Below are positions 26,850-38,326 of a stretch of 64,000 nt of DNA, in pieces. The notes below the pieces were generated by a model. The model did not search any database. It was given only the letters and a program-made list of their open reading frames with translations, and was not told the DNA's origin. Positions within the stretch are counted from its first letter, which is position 1; each line of letters opens with the position of its first letter. The position numbers and the translations under genes were made by a program. Origin of the DNA: Flavobacterium glaciei (GTDB lineage: Bacteria > Bacteroidota > Bacteroidia > Flavobacteriales > Flavobacteriaceae); contig NZ_QQBA01000009.1 in the NCBI RefSeq assembly GCF_003350545.1, positions 83,615 through 147,614 on the forward strand, written 5' to 3'.

Positions 26850-28535
26850 TTAACTTAATCGGATATCAGAAACCGATGCTCCTGTAGGAATCATTGGGAA
26901 TACGTTATTTTCTTTTTCTACCATAACTTCTAGGAAATAAGACTCTTTTGAAGCCATCATTTCGGCAACGGCAGCATCAAGATCTTCTCTTTTGGTTACT
27001 TTTTTCGCTTTGATATAATAGCCTTCAGCAATGGCTATAAAATTAGGATTGATCATTTCTGTAGAAGCGTATCTTTTGTCAAAAAACAATTGTTGCCATT
27101 GACGCACCATTCCTAAAAATTCATTGTTCAAGACCACAATTTTCACAGGAACTTTAGTTTGGAAAATAGTTCCAAGTTCTTGGATAGTCATTTGGAAACC
27201 TCCATCGCCAATGATGGCTACTACTTCACGATTTGGCATTCCCATTTTAGCTCCAATTGCAGCAGGCAATGCAAATCCCATAGTACCTAAACCACCTGAT
27301 GTTACATTACTTTTAGTCGAATTGAACTTCGCATAACGACAAGTAAACATTTGGTGTTGTCCCACATCAGAAACCATGATGGCATCACCTTTAGAATGTT
27401 TATTAATCATTTCGATAGTTTCTCCCATTGAAATCCCATCTTTCATAGGTTGCAGCTCCTCATTAATAACTGCTTCAAGCTCTTGTTCGTATTTTTCTTT
27501 GAATGTATTGTGCCAAGATTCATGAGTATTATTTTCAATAAGAGGAAGTAAGGCCGTTAAGGACTCTTTTAAATCTGCTAATACCGCTACATCTGTTTTT
27601 ACATTCTTATCTACTTCGGCAGGATCAATTTCAAAATGAATTACTTTGGCTTGTTTGGCGTAAGTAGCTAAATTTCCCGTAACACGATCGTCAAAACGCA
27701 TTCCAAGTGCTATTAAAACATCACATTCATTGGTCAAAACATTAGGGCCATAATTTCCGTGCATTCCCACCATTCCTACGTTTAAAGGATGATCTGTTGG
27801 CATAGCCGAAAGTCCTAAAATAGTCCAAGCAGCTGGAATACCTGATTTTTCTACCAATGCTTTTAATTCTGCTTCCGCTTCACTAAGAATTACACCTTGT
27901 CCAAAAATGATAAAGGGTTTTTTAGCAGTATTAATTATTTCAGCTGCTTCCTTAACCTTATCAATATTTAAAACTGGTTTCGGATTGTAGCTTCTAATAC
28001 TAGTACATTTTGCGTAGCTAAACTCCATTTCATCAAACTGAGCATTTTTAGTAATATCTATTAAAACCGGACCGGGACGACCTGATTTAGCAATATAAAA
28101 TGCTTTTGCAATAATTTCTGGAATCTCACTTGCTTCTGTAATTTGATAATTCCATTTGGTCACAGGAGTTGAAATACCGATGATATCCGTTTCTTGAAAA
28201 GCATCAGAACCCAATAAATGTTTCCCTACTTGACCCGTGATACAAACCATAGGAGTTGAATCTATTTGCGCATCAGCAATTCCGGTAACTAAATTTGTGG
28301 CACCTGGACCAGAAGTTGCAATCGCCACTCCCACTTTTCCTGTTGCTCTAGCATATCCTTGAGCTGCATGAGTAGCACCTTGTTCGTGGCGCACAAGTAC
28401 ATGATGCAAATCATCTTTAAATTTATACAATTCGTCATAAACAGGCATGATAGCCCCACCTGGATATCCGTAAATTAAGTCAACTCCTTCGGCTAATAAG
28501 CATCTTATAACTGCCTCTGCTCCTGATATTTTCAT
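26850..28535 (-). CDS. ilvB: Acetolactate synthase large (catalytic) subunit
   Basis: I start at the ATG at 28535 (MKISGAEAVIRCLLAEGVD), giving 561 residues; the open frame extends 78 bp upstream but that part is unlike the family. VRHEQGATHAAQGYARATGKVG holds the catalytic Glu that activates thiamine diphosphate, and IIGDGGFQM followed by NNEFLGM is the ThDP-binding motif. The 105-bp gap from ilvD is AT-rich with repeated CAATATC/GATATTG motifs but no clear hairpin. Confidence 0.95.
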   Translation of the reverse strand: MKISGAEAVIRCLLAEGVDLIYGYPGGAIMPVYDELYKFKDDLHHVLVRHEQGATHAAQGYARATGKVGVAIATSGPGATNLVTGIADAQIDSTPMVCITGQVGKHLLGSDAFQETDIIGISTPVTKWNYQITEASEIPEIIAKAFYIAKSGRPGPVLIDITKNAQFDEMEFSYAKCTSIRSYNPKPVLNIDKVKEAAEIINTAKKPFIIFGQGVILSEAEAELKALVEKSGIPAAWTILGLSAMPTDHPLNVGMVGMHGNYGPNVLTNECDVLIALGMRFDDRVTGNLATYAKQAKVIHFEIDPAEVDKNVKTDVAVLADLKESLTALLPLIENNTHESWHNTFKEKYEQELEAVINEELQPMKDGISMGETIEMINKHSKGDAIMVSDVGQHQMFTCRYAKFNSTKSNVTSGGLGTMGFALPAAIGAKMGMPNREVVAIIGDGGFQMTIQELGTIFQTKVPVKIVVLNNEFLGMVRQWQQLFFDKRYASTEMINPNFIAIAEGYYIKAKKVTKREDLDAAVAEMMASKESYFLEVMVEKENNVFPMIPTGASVSDIRLS

Positions 28536-28640
28536 GTTGTATTTTTTTTCAAAAAAATCAATATCAATGTCAAAAATCAATTTTATTGTTAAACTGATTG
28601 TTGCGATTTTCACTGGTATTGCAATTGATATTGTTATTTA

Positions 28641-30314
28641 TTATTTGTCTGTTACACATCCTGTTGATGCGCTAGATACCGATCGTGCATATTTAAGTAA
28701 AACACCTTGATTCACTTTCAATGGAGGTTGAACCCAATTTAATTTTCTTTGGTTGAATTCTTCATCTGAAATTTTTAAATTGATGGTATTATTTACAGCA
28801 TCAATAGTTATTACATCTCCATTTTTAATGAGTGCAATACCTCCACCATCGTGTGCTTCTGGGGTAATATGCCCAACAACAAATCCATGAGAGCCTCCAG
28901 AAAATCTTCCATCAGTAATTAAAGCAACCGAGTTACCTAATCCAGCACCCATAATTGCAGAAGTTGGTTTTAACATTTCTGGCATTCCTGGACCACCTTT
29001 TGGACCACAATAGCGAATCACAACCACATTTCCGGGCTGAACTAATCCATTCTGTATTCCAGGGATTACATCAAATTCACTTTCAAAAACCACTGCTGTT
29101 CCTTCAAAATATTCTCCTTCATTTCCACTAATTTTAGCTACACAACCTTCGGAAGCTAAATTCCCGTACAAAATTTGAATATTACCACTAGATTTAAGTG
29201 CGTTATCAATTGTATGGATTACATCTTGACCCGCTGTTAAATCAGCTATGTTTTCTAAATTTTCTGCCACTGTTTTACCAGTTACCGTTAAGCAATCTCC
29301 GTGTAAAAGACCTACTTTTAGTAAATATTTCATAACTGCTGGAACTCCACCCACAGCATGTAAATCCTCCATCATGTACTTACCACTAGGTTTAAGATCT
29401 CCCAGAATTGGTGTTCTATCACTTATTTGTTGAAAATCATTTAAAGTAATTTCAATTCCAACAGAATGAGCCATCGCAATAATGTGCATTACGGCATTAG
29501 TAGAACCTGCTAAAACAGCAATAATTGTAATAGCATTTTCAAATGCTTTACGAGTCATAATGTCTCTTGGTTTGATATCTTTCTCTAAAAGAATTCTAAT
29601 TGCTTTTCCAGCATCTAAACATTCTTGTTGCTTTTCTGGGCTTAATGCTGGGTTTGAAGAGCTGTAAGGCAAACTCATTCCTAACGCTTCAATTGCTGAT
29701 GACATCGTATTTGCAGTGTACATTCCACCGCAAGCACCTGCACCTGGACAAGAATTTTTTATAACTCCTTTAAAATCTTCGGGAGTAATCGTGTTACTAA
29801 ATTTTTTCCCCAAAGCTTCAAAGGCAGAAACTATATTTAAGGATTCTCCTTTCCATTTTCCTGAATGAATTGTACCTCCATAAACCATAATCGATGGACG
29901 ATTTACTCTTCCCATGGCAATAACAGATCCGGGCATATTTTTATCACATCCAACAACTGCAATCATAGAATCGTACCATTGAGCTCCCATAACAGTTTCA
30001 ATAGAATCAGCAATTACATCCCGAGAAACAAGAGAAAAACGCATTCCTTCAGTTCCATTTGACATTCCGTCACTAACGCCTACGGTATTAAAAATCAAAC
30101 CAACTAAATCTGCTGCCCAAACACTTTTTTTAATTTCTTTGGCCAAATCATTTAAGTGCATGTTGCATGTATTCCCTTCATAACCCATACTTACAATACC
30201 TACTTGCGCTTTATTTAAATCTTCATCAGTCAATCCGATACCATAGAACATGGCTTGTGCTGCGGGTTGTGTTTCGTCCTGTGTTATGGTTTTACTGTAT
30301 TTATTTAATTCCAT
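28641..30314 (-). CDS. ilvD: Dihydroxy-acid dehydratase
   Basis: The 557-residue protein has the conserved iron-sulfur segments [17 protein letters not shown] and [19 protein letters not shown] with their cysteines, and the C-terminal [11 protein letters not shown] and [16 protein letters not shown] motifs of the IlvD/Edd family. It converts dihydroxy acids into 2-oxo acids. It is 62 bp downstream of leuB. Confidence 0.96.
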   Translation of the reverse strand: MELNKYSKTITQDETQPAAQAMFYGIGLTDEDLNKAQVGIVSMGYEGNTCNMHLNDLAKEIKKSVWAADLVGLIFNTVGVSDGMSNGTEGMRFSLVSRDVIADSIETVMGAQWYDSMIAVVGCDKNMPGSVIAMGRVNRPSIMVYGGTIHSGKWKGESLNIVSAFEALGKKFSNTITPEDFKGVIKNSCPGAGACGGMYTANTMSSAIEALGMSLPYSSSNPALSPEKQQECLDAGKAIRILLEKDIKPRDIMTRKAFENAITIIAVLAGSTNAVMHIIAMAHSVGIEITLNDFQQISDRTPILGDLKPSGKYMMEDLHAVGGVPAVMKYLLKVGLLHGDCLTVTGKTVAENLENIADLTAGQDVIHTIDNALKSSGNIQILYGNLASEGCVAKISGNEGEYFEGTAVVFESEFDVIPGIQNGLVQPGNVVVIRYCGPKGGPGMPEMLKPTSAIMGAGLGNSVALITDGRFSGGSHGFVVGHITPEAHDGGGIALIKNGDVITIDAVNNTINLKISDEEFNQRKLNWVQPPLKVNQGVLLKYARSVSSASTGCVTDK

Positions 30315-30375
30315 TATGTATTAATTTGTTGGTAATTTGTTTTTTCTAAAAGTTTAAAAGGTCATTTATCTACTT

Positions 30376-31491
30376 TTAAACAATGGTGGATTGTCCTAGA
30401 TAAACATTGTCACTCTTAAAGTACAAGTCGTCTTTACTCAAAATATAATTTGAAATAAAATCACCTACTTCATTAGTGCCAAATTTTGAATAAGGATTCA
30501 AATCAGCAGTGACGACATTTAATTCTATTGCTTTATGAACTGCTTCGTATACTTTTTGAGATTCAATATGAAGACCAAAATGTTCCAAAAGCATCGCCGC
30601 CGAAACTATTGAAGCAATAGGGTTAGCAATATTTTTTCTTTTAGCTTCTGGATAAGATCCATGAATAGGCTCAAAAAGTGCATTTGAATTTCCTAAAGAA
30701 GCTGATGGTAATAATCCTATTGAACCCGTAATAACACTAGCTTCATCTGATAATATATCCCCAAAAAGGTTTTCGGTCAAAATGACATCAAATTGTTTTG
30801 GATTAATTATGATTTGCATAGCAGCATTATCAACTAAAAGAAATTCTAAGGTTACATCAGGATATCCCTCTGCAATTTCTGTCACTACTTTTCTCCACAA
30901 TCTTGACGTTTCCAAGATGCTGGCTTTATCAACCAAAGTCACCTTTTTCTTTCTTTTCTGAGCCGTTCTAAAAGCCAAATGACTGATTCTTATTATTTCT
31001 TCTTCGGAATATTCACATAAATCAGAAGCTAAAGTTCCTTGTTCGTTGCTTTTTTTCTCACTAAAATAAGATCCACCAGAAATTTCTCTGAATATTATAA
31101 AATCAGCGCCTTCAATTATTTTTCTTTTTAAAGGAGATAAATCTAATAAGTCGTTGTATGGTTTTATAGGTCTTATATTAGCATACAATCCTAGTGCTTG
31201 TCTCAATTGTAATAATCCTTGTATAGGGAGTGACTTAGAATCTGAATAAGTATCATATTTTGAATCATCAACAGCTCCAAACAAAATTGCATCTGTATTC
31301 AAACATAGATTCAATGTTTGTTCCGGTAAAGGATTTCCTGTTTTTTCAATAGCAATAGCACCAATTAGGGCATCTTCAAAAACAAACTCATGATCGAAAA
31401 CCACACCAATAGCATTTAATGCTTTTTTTGCTTGTAATATTACCTCCGGACCTATACCATCTCCAGAAAGAACTGCTATTTTTAAGTTCAT
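30376..31491 (-). CDS. leuB: 3-isopropylmalate dehydrogenase
   Basis: A 371-residue member of the isocitrate/isopropylmalate dehydrogenase family. IAVLSGDGIGPEV is the N-terminal motif, REISGGSYFSEKK the substrate region, and NLFGDILSDEASVITGSIGLLPSA the metal and cofactor region. It oxidises 3-isopropylmalate in leucine synthesis. It lies 38 bp after the leuA stop. Confidence 0.94.
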   Translation of the reverse strand: MNLKIAVLSGDGIGPEVILQAKKALNAIGVVFDHEFVFEDALIGAIAIEKTGNPLPEQTLNLCLNTDAILFGAVDDSKYDTYSDSKSLPIQGLLQLRQALGLYANIRPIKPYNDLLDLSPLKRKIIEGADFIIFREISGGSYFSEKKSNEQGTLASDLCEYSEEEIIRISHLAFRTAQKRKKKVTLVDKASILETSRLWRKVVTEIAEGYPDVTLEFLLVDNAAMQIIINPKQFDVILTENLFGDILSDEASVITGSIGLLPSASLGNSNALFEPIHGSYPEAKRKNIANPIASIVSAAMLLEHFGLHIESQKVYEAVHKAIELNVVTADLNPYSKFGTNEVGDFISNYILSKDDLYFKSDNVYLGQSTIV

Positions 31492-31529
31492 AATAATAAG
31501 ATTTAGATTTAATTTGAAATCAAAATATT

Positions 31530-32711
<1,182 letters not shown>

Positions 32712-32859
32712 TTATTTAATGTAATTTCACATCTTGGAAACAAAAATATCTTTCAATACTTTATAATAAAACTCAATTTAATTAAATATACTGCTTATAA
32801 AGCGACCAATAACTTTATAACTTATTGATTAATAGCGAATTGAATCAATATATTTTACA

Positions 32860-34404
32860 ATGGCTAACCATCAAAAAGATTTCTTATTTGTATTAATAAA
32901 ATCCCTCTCAAAATCTGAAAAAAGACAATTCAAGATTTTTGCCAGCCGATTAGAAACCAGTTCTAATACAAAATTCATCGAATTATTCAATATTTTAGAC
33001 AAATCAGAAGTCTATGATGAGAAACTTATTCTTAAAAGTGGTATCATAAAAAAAGTACAATTATCCAATCTTAAATCCTACTTGTACAAGCAAATTTTAG
33101 TAAGTATTAGATTGAATATTCCAAGCCAAAACATTAGGTATCAGCTTAGAGAACAAATTGATTTTGCTACCATATTATACAATAAAGGTTTATACAAGCA
33201 GAGCTTAAAAATTTTGGACAAAACAAAAATTTTAGCACTTGAGAATGACGAAAAACTAATGGCGTATGAAATTGTAGAATTCGAAAAACTTATTGAATCA
33301 CAATACATAACACGTAGTATTCAAGGACGCGCTGATGAACTGGTGGTGCAAGCCAAAGAGCTGAATTACCGTAATACCATTTCCAGTAAATTATCTAACT
33401 TATCCCTTCAATTGTATGGGATAATGCTTAAAACCGGTTATGTAAAAAGTGACGAAGAATATAAATATATTGATAATTACTTCCATAAACACATATCTAA
33501 ATTTGATGAGAAAAAATTCGGATTTAGGGAAAAATACTGGTTTTATAACGCCAATCTTTGGAGGAGTTTTCTGGTACAAGATTTTCTTTCCTGCTATAAA
33601 TATTCTTTAAAATGGGTAACATTGTTTTATGATAATCCTAGCATGATTCATTTAAATCCAGTGTTTTTCTTAAAAGGAAACCATTATTTATTAGAATCTT
33701 TATACATGTTGAAATACAAATCTAAATTTAAAAAGTATTTAGAGCTGCTGGAAAAAACTATCAAAGATTCCAATTTCCCAGTTAATGATAATATTGCGTC
33801 TTTGTCATTTCTATATGTATATAATAATAAATTGAATTACCATATTCTTGAAGGTACTTTTGCCGAAAGTGAATACTTAATTCCTGAAGTATTAAACAAA
33901 TTAAAAATCCACTCAGACCATCTTGATGAACATCACGAAATGTTGTTCTATTATAAATTTGCGTCCATTTATTTTGGGAATGAAAAATATGCGGATTGCA
34001 TCTTTTATCTAGAAAAAATCATAAACAATAAAAATCTTTCAATGCGAGAAGATTTAATGTGTTTTGCCAGATTACTCTGTTTGATTGCGCATTACGAATT
34101 AGGTAAAGATTATTATCTGGAAAATCAATTAAAGAATACCTACAAGTTCCTAATCAAAATGAATGATTTACATGAAGTACAAAAGGAAATCATTAAGTTT
34201 TTGAAGAATTTAAACTCCATTTATCCTACAGATATCAAAAAGGAATTTGTTAAAATGAGAGCGCGTTTTATTGAATTAGAGAAAAATACTTATGAAAAAA
34301 GAGCTTTTCTTTATCTTGATATTATTTCTTGGCTCGAAAGCAAAATTGAAAACCGAAAAATCAGTGATATTATTAAAGAAAAAGCCAAATTGATTAATCG
34401 ATAA
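32860..34404 (+). CDS. Conserved hypothetical helical-repeat protein
   Basis: A 514-residue soluble protein that appears all alpha-helical. It begins with FLFVLIKSLSKSEKRQFKIFAS and continues with helices spaced like TPRs. I recall the N-terminal pattern from Bacteroidetes hypothetical proteins, but no named family comes to mind. No signal peptide, membrane helix or catalytic motif is visible. It is divergent from the leucine operon and monocistronic. Confidence 0.75.
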   Translation: MANHQKDFLFVLIKSLSKSEKRQFKIFASRLETSSNTKFIELFNILDKSEVYDEKLILKSGIIKKVQLSNLKSYLYKQILVSIRLNIPSQNIRYQLREQIDFATILYNKGLYKQSLKILDKTKILALENDEKLMAYEIVEFEKLIESQYITRSIQGRADELVVQAKELNYRNTISSKLSNLSLQLYGIMLKTGYVKSDEEYKYIDNYFHKHISKFDEKKFGFREKYWFYNANLWRSFLVQDFLSCYKYSLKWVTLFYDNPSMIHLNPVFFLKGNHYLLESLYMLKYKSKFKKYLELLEKTIKDSNFPVNDNIASLSFLYVYNNKLNYHILEGTFAESEYLIPEVLNKLKIHSDHLDEHHEMLFYYKFASIYFGNEKYADCIFYLEKIINNKNLSMREDLMCFARLLCLIAHYELGKDYYLENQLKNTYKFLIKMNDLHEVQKEIIKFLKNLNSIYPTDIKKEFVKMRARFIELEKNTYEKRAFLYLDIISWLESKIENRKISDIIKEKAKLINR

Positions 34405-34568
34405 AATTTTAGTTTAAAAAAAATATGATTCTTTAAACTAAATTAGACATTAAAACACTTTTTACTTAAAAACTAGCTCATATTAAGAAAATACTTTTCA
34501 AACTAAACTAAAATACTGCGTTAATAAAATATTCATTACATTTAGAGAATACTTAAAAATTTAAAATC

Positions 34569-34685
34569 ATGAATGGATTCTTCAAAACTATATTAGCAGG
34601 TTACGGTGCTAAAAAACTAGGCGGTGGCTGCTTTGGTACAATTCTAATTTTTATAATTATCTATTGGATATTAGGTTATTTTTAG
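34569..34685 (+). CDS. Small membrane protein, 38 aa
   Basis: A short gene starting MNGFFKTILAGYGAKKLGGG, followed by one hydrophobic helix (FGTILIFIIIYWILGYF). The Gly-rich turn then helix layout is similar to small flavobacterial proteins I recall. It has a stop directly before the convergent E1 gene and an A-rich upstream stretch. Function unknown. Confidence 0.65.
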   Translation: MNGFFKTILAGYGAKKLGGGCFGTILIFIIIYWILGYF

Positions 34686-34725
34686 AATTAAAATCCTAAA
34701 AATAACCCAATTAAAAACTTATAAA

Positions 34726-36702
34726 TTAATATGCCAAAAGTTCTTTCAGATCATTTTCAAATCTACCTTTTGGCAAATATTGATCTTCTAAAGTTTTTGT
34801 AAATGGAATTGGAGTATCTAAACTTGCTACTCGTTTTACAGGAGCATCTAAGTGTTTAAAACAGTTTTCCATTATCATTGCCGAAATATCACTTGCAATT
34901 CCACCAAACATTGAATCTTCCTGATAAATAATCACTCTCCCCGTTTTCTGAACTGATGCAAAAATAGCTTCAGTATCTAATGGTTGTAGAGTTCTTAAAT
35001 CCAACAGATCAGCCGAAATATCTGGATTTTTTGCTAAAGTATCCAAAGCCCAATGAACAGCTGCTCCAAATGAAATAATAGTAACATCATTTCCTTCTTT
35101 TAACAAAGCCGCTTTTCCTAATGGAATCGTATAATAGTCTTTAGGTACATCTTGGTAAACGCTTCTGTACAATTGTTTGTGCTCAAAAAATAGTACCGGA
35201 TTTGGATCATTTATAGCCGTATTCAACAATCCTTTTGCATCATAAGGAAATGCTGGATACACTACTTTTAGTCCAGGAGTTTTAGTAAACCAAGCTTCAT
35301 TGGTTTGCGAATGAAAAGGTCCCGCTTGTGTTCCTCCACCACAAGGCATTCTAACTACAACATCTGCTTTTTCTAACCAACGGTAATGTGATTTAGCTAA
35401 TAAATTGACAATTGGATTAAATCCTGTCGAAACAAAATCAGCAAACTGCATTTCCACAATCGCTTTATAGCCATTAATAGACAATCCCATTCCTGCCGAA
35501 ACCACTGCGCTTTCACATATTGGTGTATTAAGGACACGCTCTTTGCCAAACTGCGCAACAAAACCATCGGTAATTTTAAAAGCACCACCATATTCAGCAA
35601 TATCCTGACCCATTATTACTGAATTTTCATAACGTTCCATTGATTGTCTCAAACTGGCCGAAATCGCATCTATAAAACGAATATTTTCTTTTTCTTCTGA
35701 AGGTTTAACGTATTCAAATACATGTGGTTTGTAAACATCATTTAGCTCTTCACTTAAAGAAGCTTCAATCTCCGGTTCGGCATTGGCAATAGCCAGACTT
35801 TCATCAATATCCTTCTTTATTTCAGCATGTAAAGCAGCGTCAAAATCAGCTGTAAGAACTCCGTTTTCAGTTAAATATTTTTTATAATTTTCTACTGGAT
35901 CTTTAATTGCCCATATATCCATTAATTCCTGAGGAACATATTTGGTCCCACTCGCCTCTTCATGCCCGCGCATTCTGAAGGTTTTGAATTCCAATAAGAC
36001 CGGACGTGGATTTTCTTTCATCGAAGCCTTTAATTCAGATAATAAATTAAATACTTCTAGAATATTATTCCCATCTACAATATGACTTTCCATTCCGTAG
36101 CCTTTTCCTTTATCAGCAAGGTTTTCACAACGATATTGCTCGTTTGTAGGTGTCGAAAGTCCATAACCGTTATTCTCTATGACAAACATAACCGGCAATT
36201 CCCAAACCGAAGCAATATTTAAAGCTTCATGAAAATCACCTTCGCTTGTAGCTCCTTCTCCAGTAAAAACTGCGGTAACTTTTCCGTTTTTCTTAAGTTT
36301 ATTGGCCAATGCGATTCCATCAGCAACGCCTAGTTGCGGACCTAAATGCGATATCATTCCAATAATCTTGTATTGTTGTGTTCCAAAGTGAAAACTGCGA
36401 TCACGACCTTTAGTAAAACCATTGGCTTTGCCTTGCCATTGCGAAAAAAGACGGTACAACGGAATGTCTCTTCCGGTGAAAACACCAAGGTTTCTATGCA
36501 TTGGTAAGATGTATTCATCAGTATCTAAAACTGCTGTAACACCAACAGAAATAGCCTCTTGACCAATACCAGAAAACCATTTTGATACTTTTCCTTGACG
36601 GATAAGAATCAACATTTTCTCTTCTATAAGTCTTGGTTTTAGTATTCTTTTATATAAATCTAATAATTGATTGTCCGTAAGATTTTTTCTGTCAAAGGTC
36701 AT
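34726..36702 (-). CDS. 2-oxoacid dehydrogenase E1, fused alpha and beta subunits
   Basis: In this 658-residue protein residues 1-310 are the E1 alpha domain, with the ThDP motif FTGEGATSEGDFHEALNIAS ending in ENNGYGLS. Residues 335-658 are the E1 beta domain (MGQDIAEYGGAFKITDGF, PICESAVVSAGMGLS). The fusion is common in Bacteroidetes and is annotated as branched-chain 2-oxoacid (2-oxoisovalerate) dehydrogenase E1. It decarboxylates 2-oxo acids and passes the acyl group to E2 lipoate. No E2 or E3 is in the window. Proximity to the ilv/leu operon fits branched-chain metabolism, but the substrate is inferred. Confidence 0.9.
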   Translation of the reverse strand: MTFDRKNLTDNQLLDLYKRILKPRLIEEKMLILIRQGKVSKWFSGIGQEAISVGVTAVLDTDEYILPMHRNLGVFTGRDIPLYRLFSQWQGKANGFTKGRDRSFHFGTQQYKIIGMISHLGPQLGVADGIALANKLKKNGKVTAVFTGEGATSEGDFHEALNIASVWELPVMFVIENNGYGLSTPTNEQYRCENLADKGKGYGMESHIVDGNNILEVFNLLSELKASMKENPRPVLLEFKTFRMRGHEEASGTKYVPQELMDIWAIKDPVENYKKYLTENGVLTADFDAALHAEIKKDIDESLAIANAEPEIEASLSEELNDVYKPHVFEYVKPSEEKENIRFIDAISASLRQSMERYENSVIMGQDIAEYGGAFKITDGFVAQFGKERVLNTPICESAVVSAGMGLSINGYKAIVEMQFADFVSTGFNPIVNLLAKSHYRWLEKADVVVRMPCGGGTQAGPFHSQTNEAWFTKTPGLKVVYPAFPYDAKGLLNTAINDPNPVLFFEHKQLYRSVYQDVPKDYYTIPLGKAALLKEGNDVTIISFGAAVHWALDTLAKNPDISADLLDLRTLQPLDTEAIFASVQKTGRVIIYQEDSMFGGIASDISAMIMENCFKHLDAPVKRVASLDTPIPFTKTLEDQYLPKGRFENDLKELLAY

Positions 36703-36817
36703 TTTTTCTGTTTTATTGTATGGTTCAAAGATAAAAAAATATAACAGTTTTGTATTATTTTGTTATATTTTTTTATATAGTTTATAAATTTTAAAATTCT
36801 GATATAAAATTATTCTT

Positions 36818-36825
36818 TACATTTG
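36818..36825 (+). promoter_or_regulatory. Possible minus-7 element of the oxygenase gene
   Basis: TACATTTG matches the Bacteroidetes TAnnTTTG element, 49 bp before the oxygenase ATG. The minus-33 box is not clear, so this is tentative. Confidence 0.4.
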
Positions 36826-36873
36826 TATCCGCAAGGTTTTTAACCTTCAAGTTATTAAAAAATATTTAAAAGT

Positions 36874-37824
36874 ATGCAAAACATTCCTAGTGTTGACTTG
36901 CGTGATTTCCTTTCGGACGACCCGAAACGTAAACAAAAATTTGTAAATGAAATCGGAAGTGCATTTGAAGATATTGGCTTCGTAGCACTCAAAGGGCATT
37001 TTTTAAACGACCAGTTGGTTGATGAATTGTATGGTGAAATCAGAAATTTTTTCGCTTTACCTTTAGAAACTAAACACAGTTATGAAATCCCTGGAATAGG
37101 CGGACAAAGAGGGTATGTTTCTTTTGGGACAGAACATGCTAAAGGCCGAAAAGAAGGTGATTTGAAGGAATTTTGGCACTTTGGACAATATGTGTCTGAA
37201 GATTCAAAATACGCTTCAGAGTATCCAGAAAATGTTGAAGTGAAAGAACTTCCCCGTTTTAATGTTGTAGGTAAAGAAGCCTACCAAATGCTGGAAAAAA
37301 CAGGAGTTTATGTTTTGAGAGCTTTGGCATTACACCTTGGTTTGGATGAATTTTATTTTGACCAATATGCGAAAGACGGAAATTCAATTTTAAGACCTAT
37401 TCATTACCCACCAATTACCTCAGAACCAGCAAATGCAATTCGCGCTGCTGCTCACGGTGATATCAATTTGATTACTTTATTGATGGGTGCGCAAGGAAAA
37501 GGGTTGCAAGTGCAAAATCATAACGGAGATTGGATTGATGCCATTGCTGAACCGGATGAATTAGTTATAAATGTGGGCGATATGTTGTCGCGTCATACCA
37601 ATAACAAATTGAAATCTACGATTCATCAAGTGGTAAACCCACCAAGAGAATTATGGGGAACTTCCCGTTATTCTATTCCGTTTTTTATGCATCCTGTGAG
37701 CGATATGAAATTAGATTGTCTAGAAAATTGTATTGATGCAGACCATCCAAAACAATTTGAAGACATTACTGCAGGAGCTTATTTATACGAGCGTTTAGTG
37801 GATTTAGGTCTTATTAAAAAGTAA
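36874..37824 (+). CDS. Fe(II)/2-oxoglutarate-dependent oxygenase (isopenicillin N synthase family)
   Basis: The 316-residue protein has the N-terminal non-haem dioxygenase domain (SVDLRDFLSDD, GSAFEDIGFVALKGH) and the 2OG-Fe(II) core. The iron ligands are His194 and Asp196 in AAAHGDINL and His251 in STIHQVVNP. Arg265 and Ser267 in SRYSIPFF are the usual 2-oxoglutarate contacts. The substrate is unknown. It is monocistronic, with a strong terminator 22 bp after its stop. Confidence 0.92.
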   Translation: MQNIPSVDLRDFLSDDPKRKQKFVNEIGSAFEDIGFVALKGHFLNDQLVDELYGEIRNFFALPLETKHSYEIPGIGGQRGYVSFGTEHAKGRKEGDLKEFWHFGQYVSEDSKYASEYPENVEVKELPRFNVVGKEAYQMLEKTGVYVLRALALHLGLDEFYFDQYAKDGNSILRPIHYPPITSEPANAIRAAAHGDINLITLLMGAQGKGLQVQNHNGDWIDAIAEPDELVINVGDMLSRHTNNKLKSTIHQVVNPPRELWGTSRYSIPFFMHPVSDMKLDCLENCIDADHPKQFEDITAGAYLYERLVDLGLIKK

Positions 37825-37845
37825 ACTTAATTTACGTCAAATACT

Positions 37846-37884
37846 AAAAGACATTAAGTTTATGCTTAATGTCTTTTGTTTTTT
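37846..37884 (+). terminator. Intrinsic terminator after the oxygenase gene
   Basis: AAAAGACATTAAG and CTTAATGTCTTTT form a perfect 13-bp stem around TTTATG, followed by GTTTTTT. Textbook rho-independent terminator, 22 bp after the stop. Confidence 0.92.
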
Positions 37885-37928
37885 ACCAATTTAAATCAGT
37901 ATTATCTGCGTTCAAAATATTTAAAGTT

Positions 37929-38258
37929 ATGGACTTACAAGACCAATTAAAAAATCTTTTTCCTGATCACGAACCATCACCTGAAGAGCCGGTTGAAGAA
38001 GTGGTACACAAATTATACGTTCAAAAAGAGCCAATGATTTGTAAATTCGAAAAACGAAAAGGAAAAGCGACTACAATAATAGAAGGCTATGAAGGAAGTG
38101 ACGAGGATTTTAAAATTCTTGCCAAAGAAATCAAAACCAAATTGAGTGTTGGCGGTACTTTCAAAGATGATTCTATCATTATTCAAGGGGATTATCGTGA
38201 TAAAATTATGACTATTTTAAAAGAAAAAGGCTTTAAAGTAAAACGTGTTGGAGGCTGA
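37929..38258 (+). CDS. SUI1/YciH-family translation initiation factor
   Basis: I choose the ATG at 37929 (MDLQDQLKNLFPDHEPS, 109 residues), because an upstream start would run through the terminator of the previous gene. The C-terminal SUI1 domain is evident: RKGKATTIIEGYEGSDEDFKILAKEIK and then GVGGTFKDDSIIIQGDYRDK in shortened form (KLSVGGTFKDDS here). Bacterial YciH resembles eukaryotic eIF1 and affects start-site fidelity. It lies 68 bp upstream of the phosphorylase gene and may share its transcript. Confidence 0.9.
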   Translation: MDLQDQLKNLFPDHEPSPEEPVEEVVHKLYVQKEPMICKFEKRKGKATTIIEGYEGSDEDFKILAKEIKTKLSVGGTFKDDSIIIQGDYRDKIMTILKEKGFKVKRVGG

Positions 38259-38326
38259 TGGTGAACAGTCTCAGTTTTAATATTCAGTTAAGCAACCTGA
38301 AACCTTAAACATTAAACAAAAAATAA

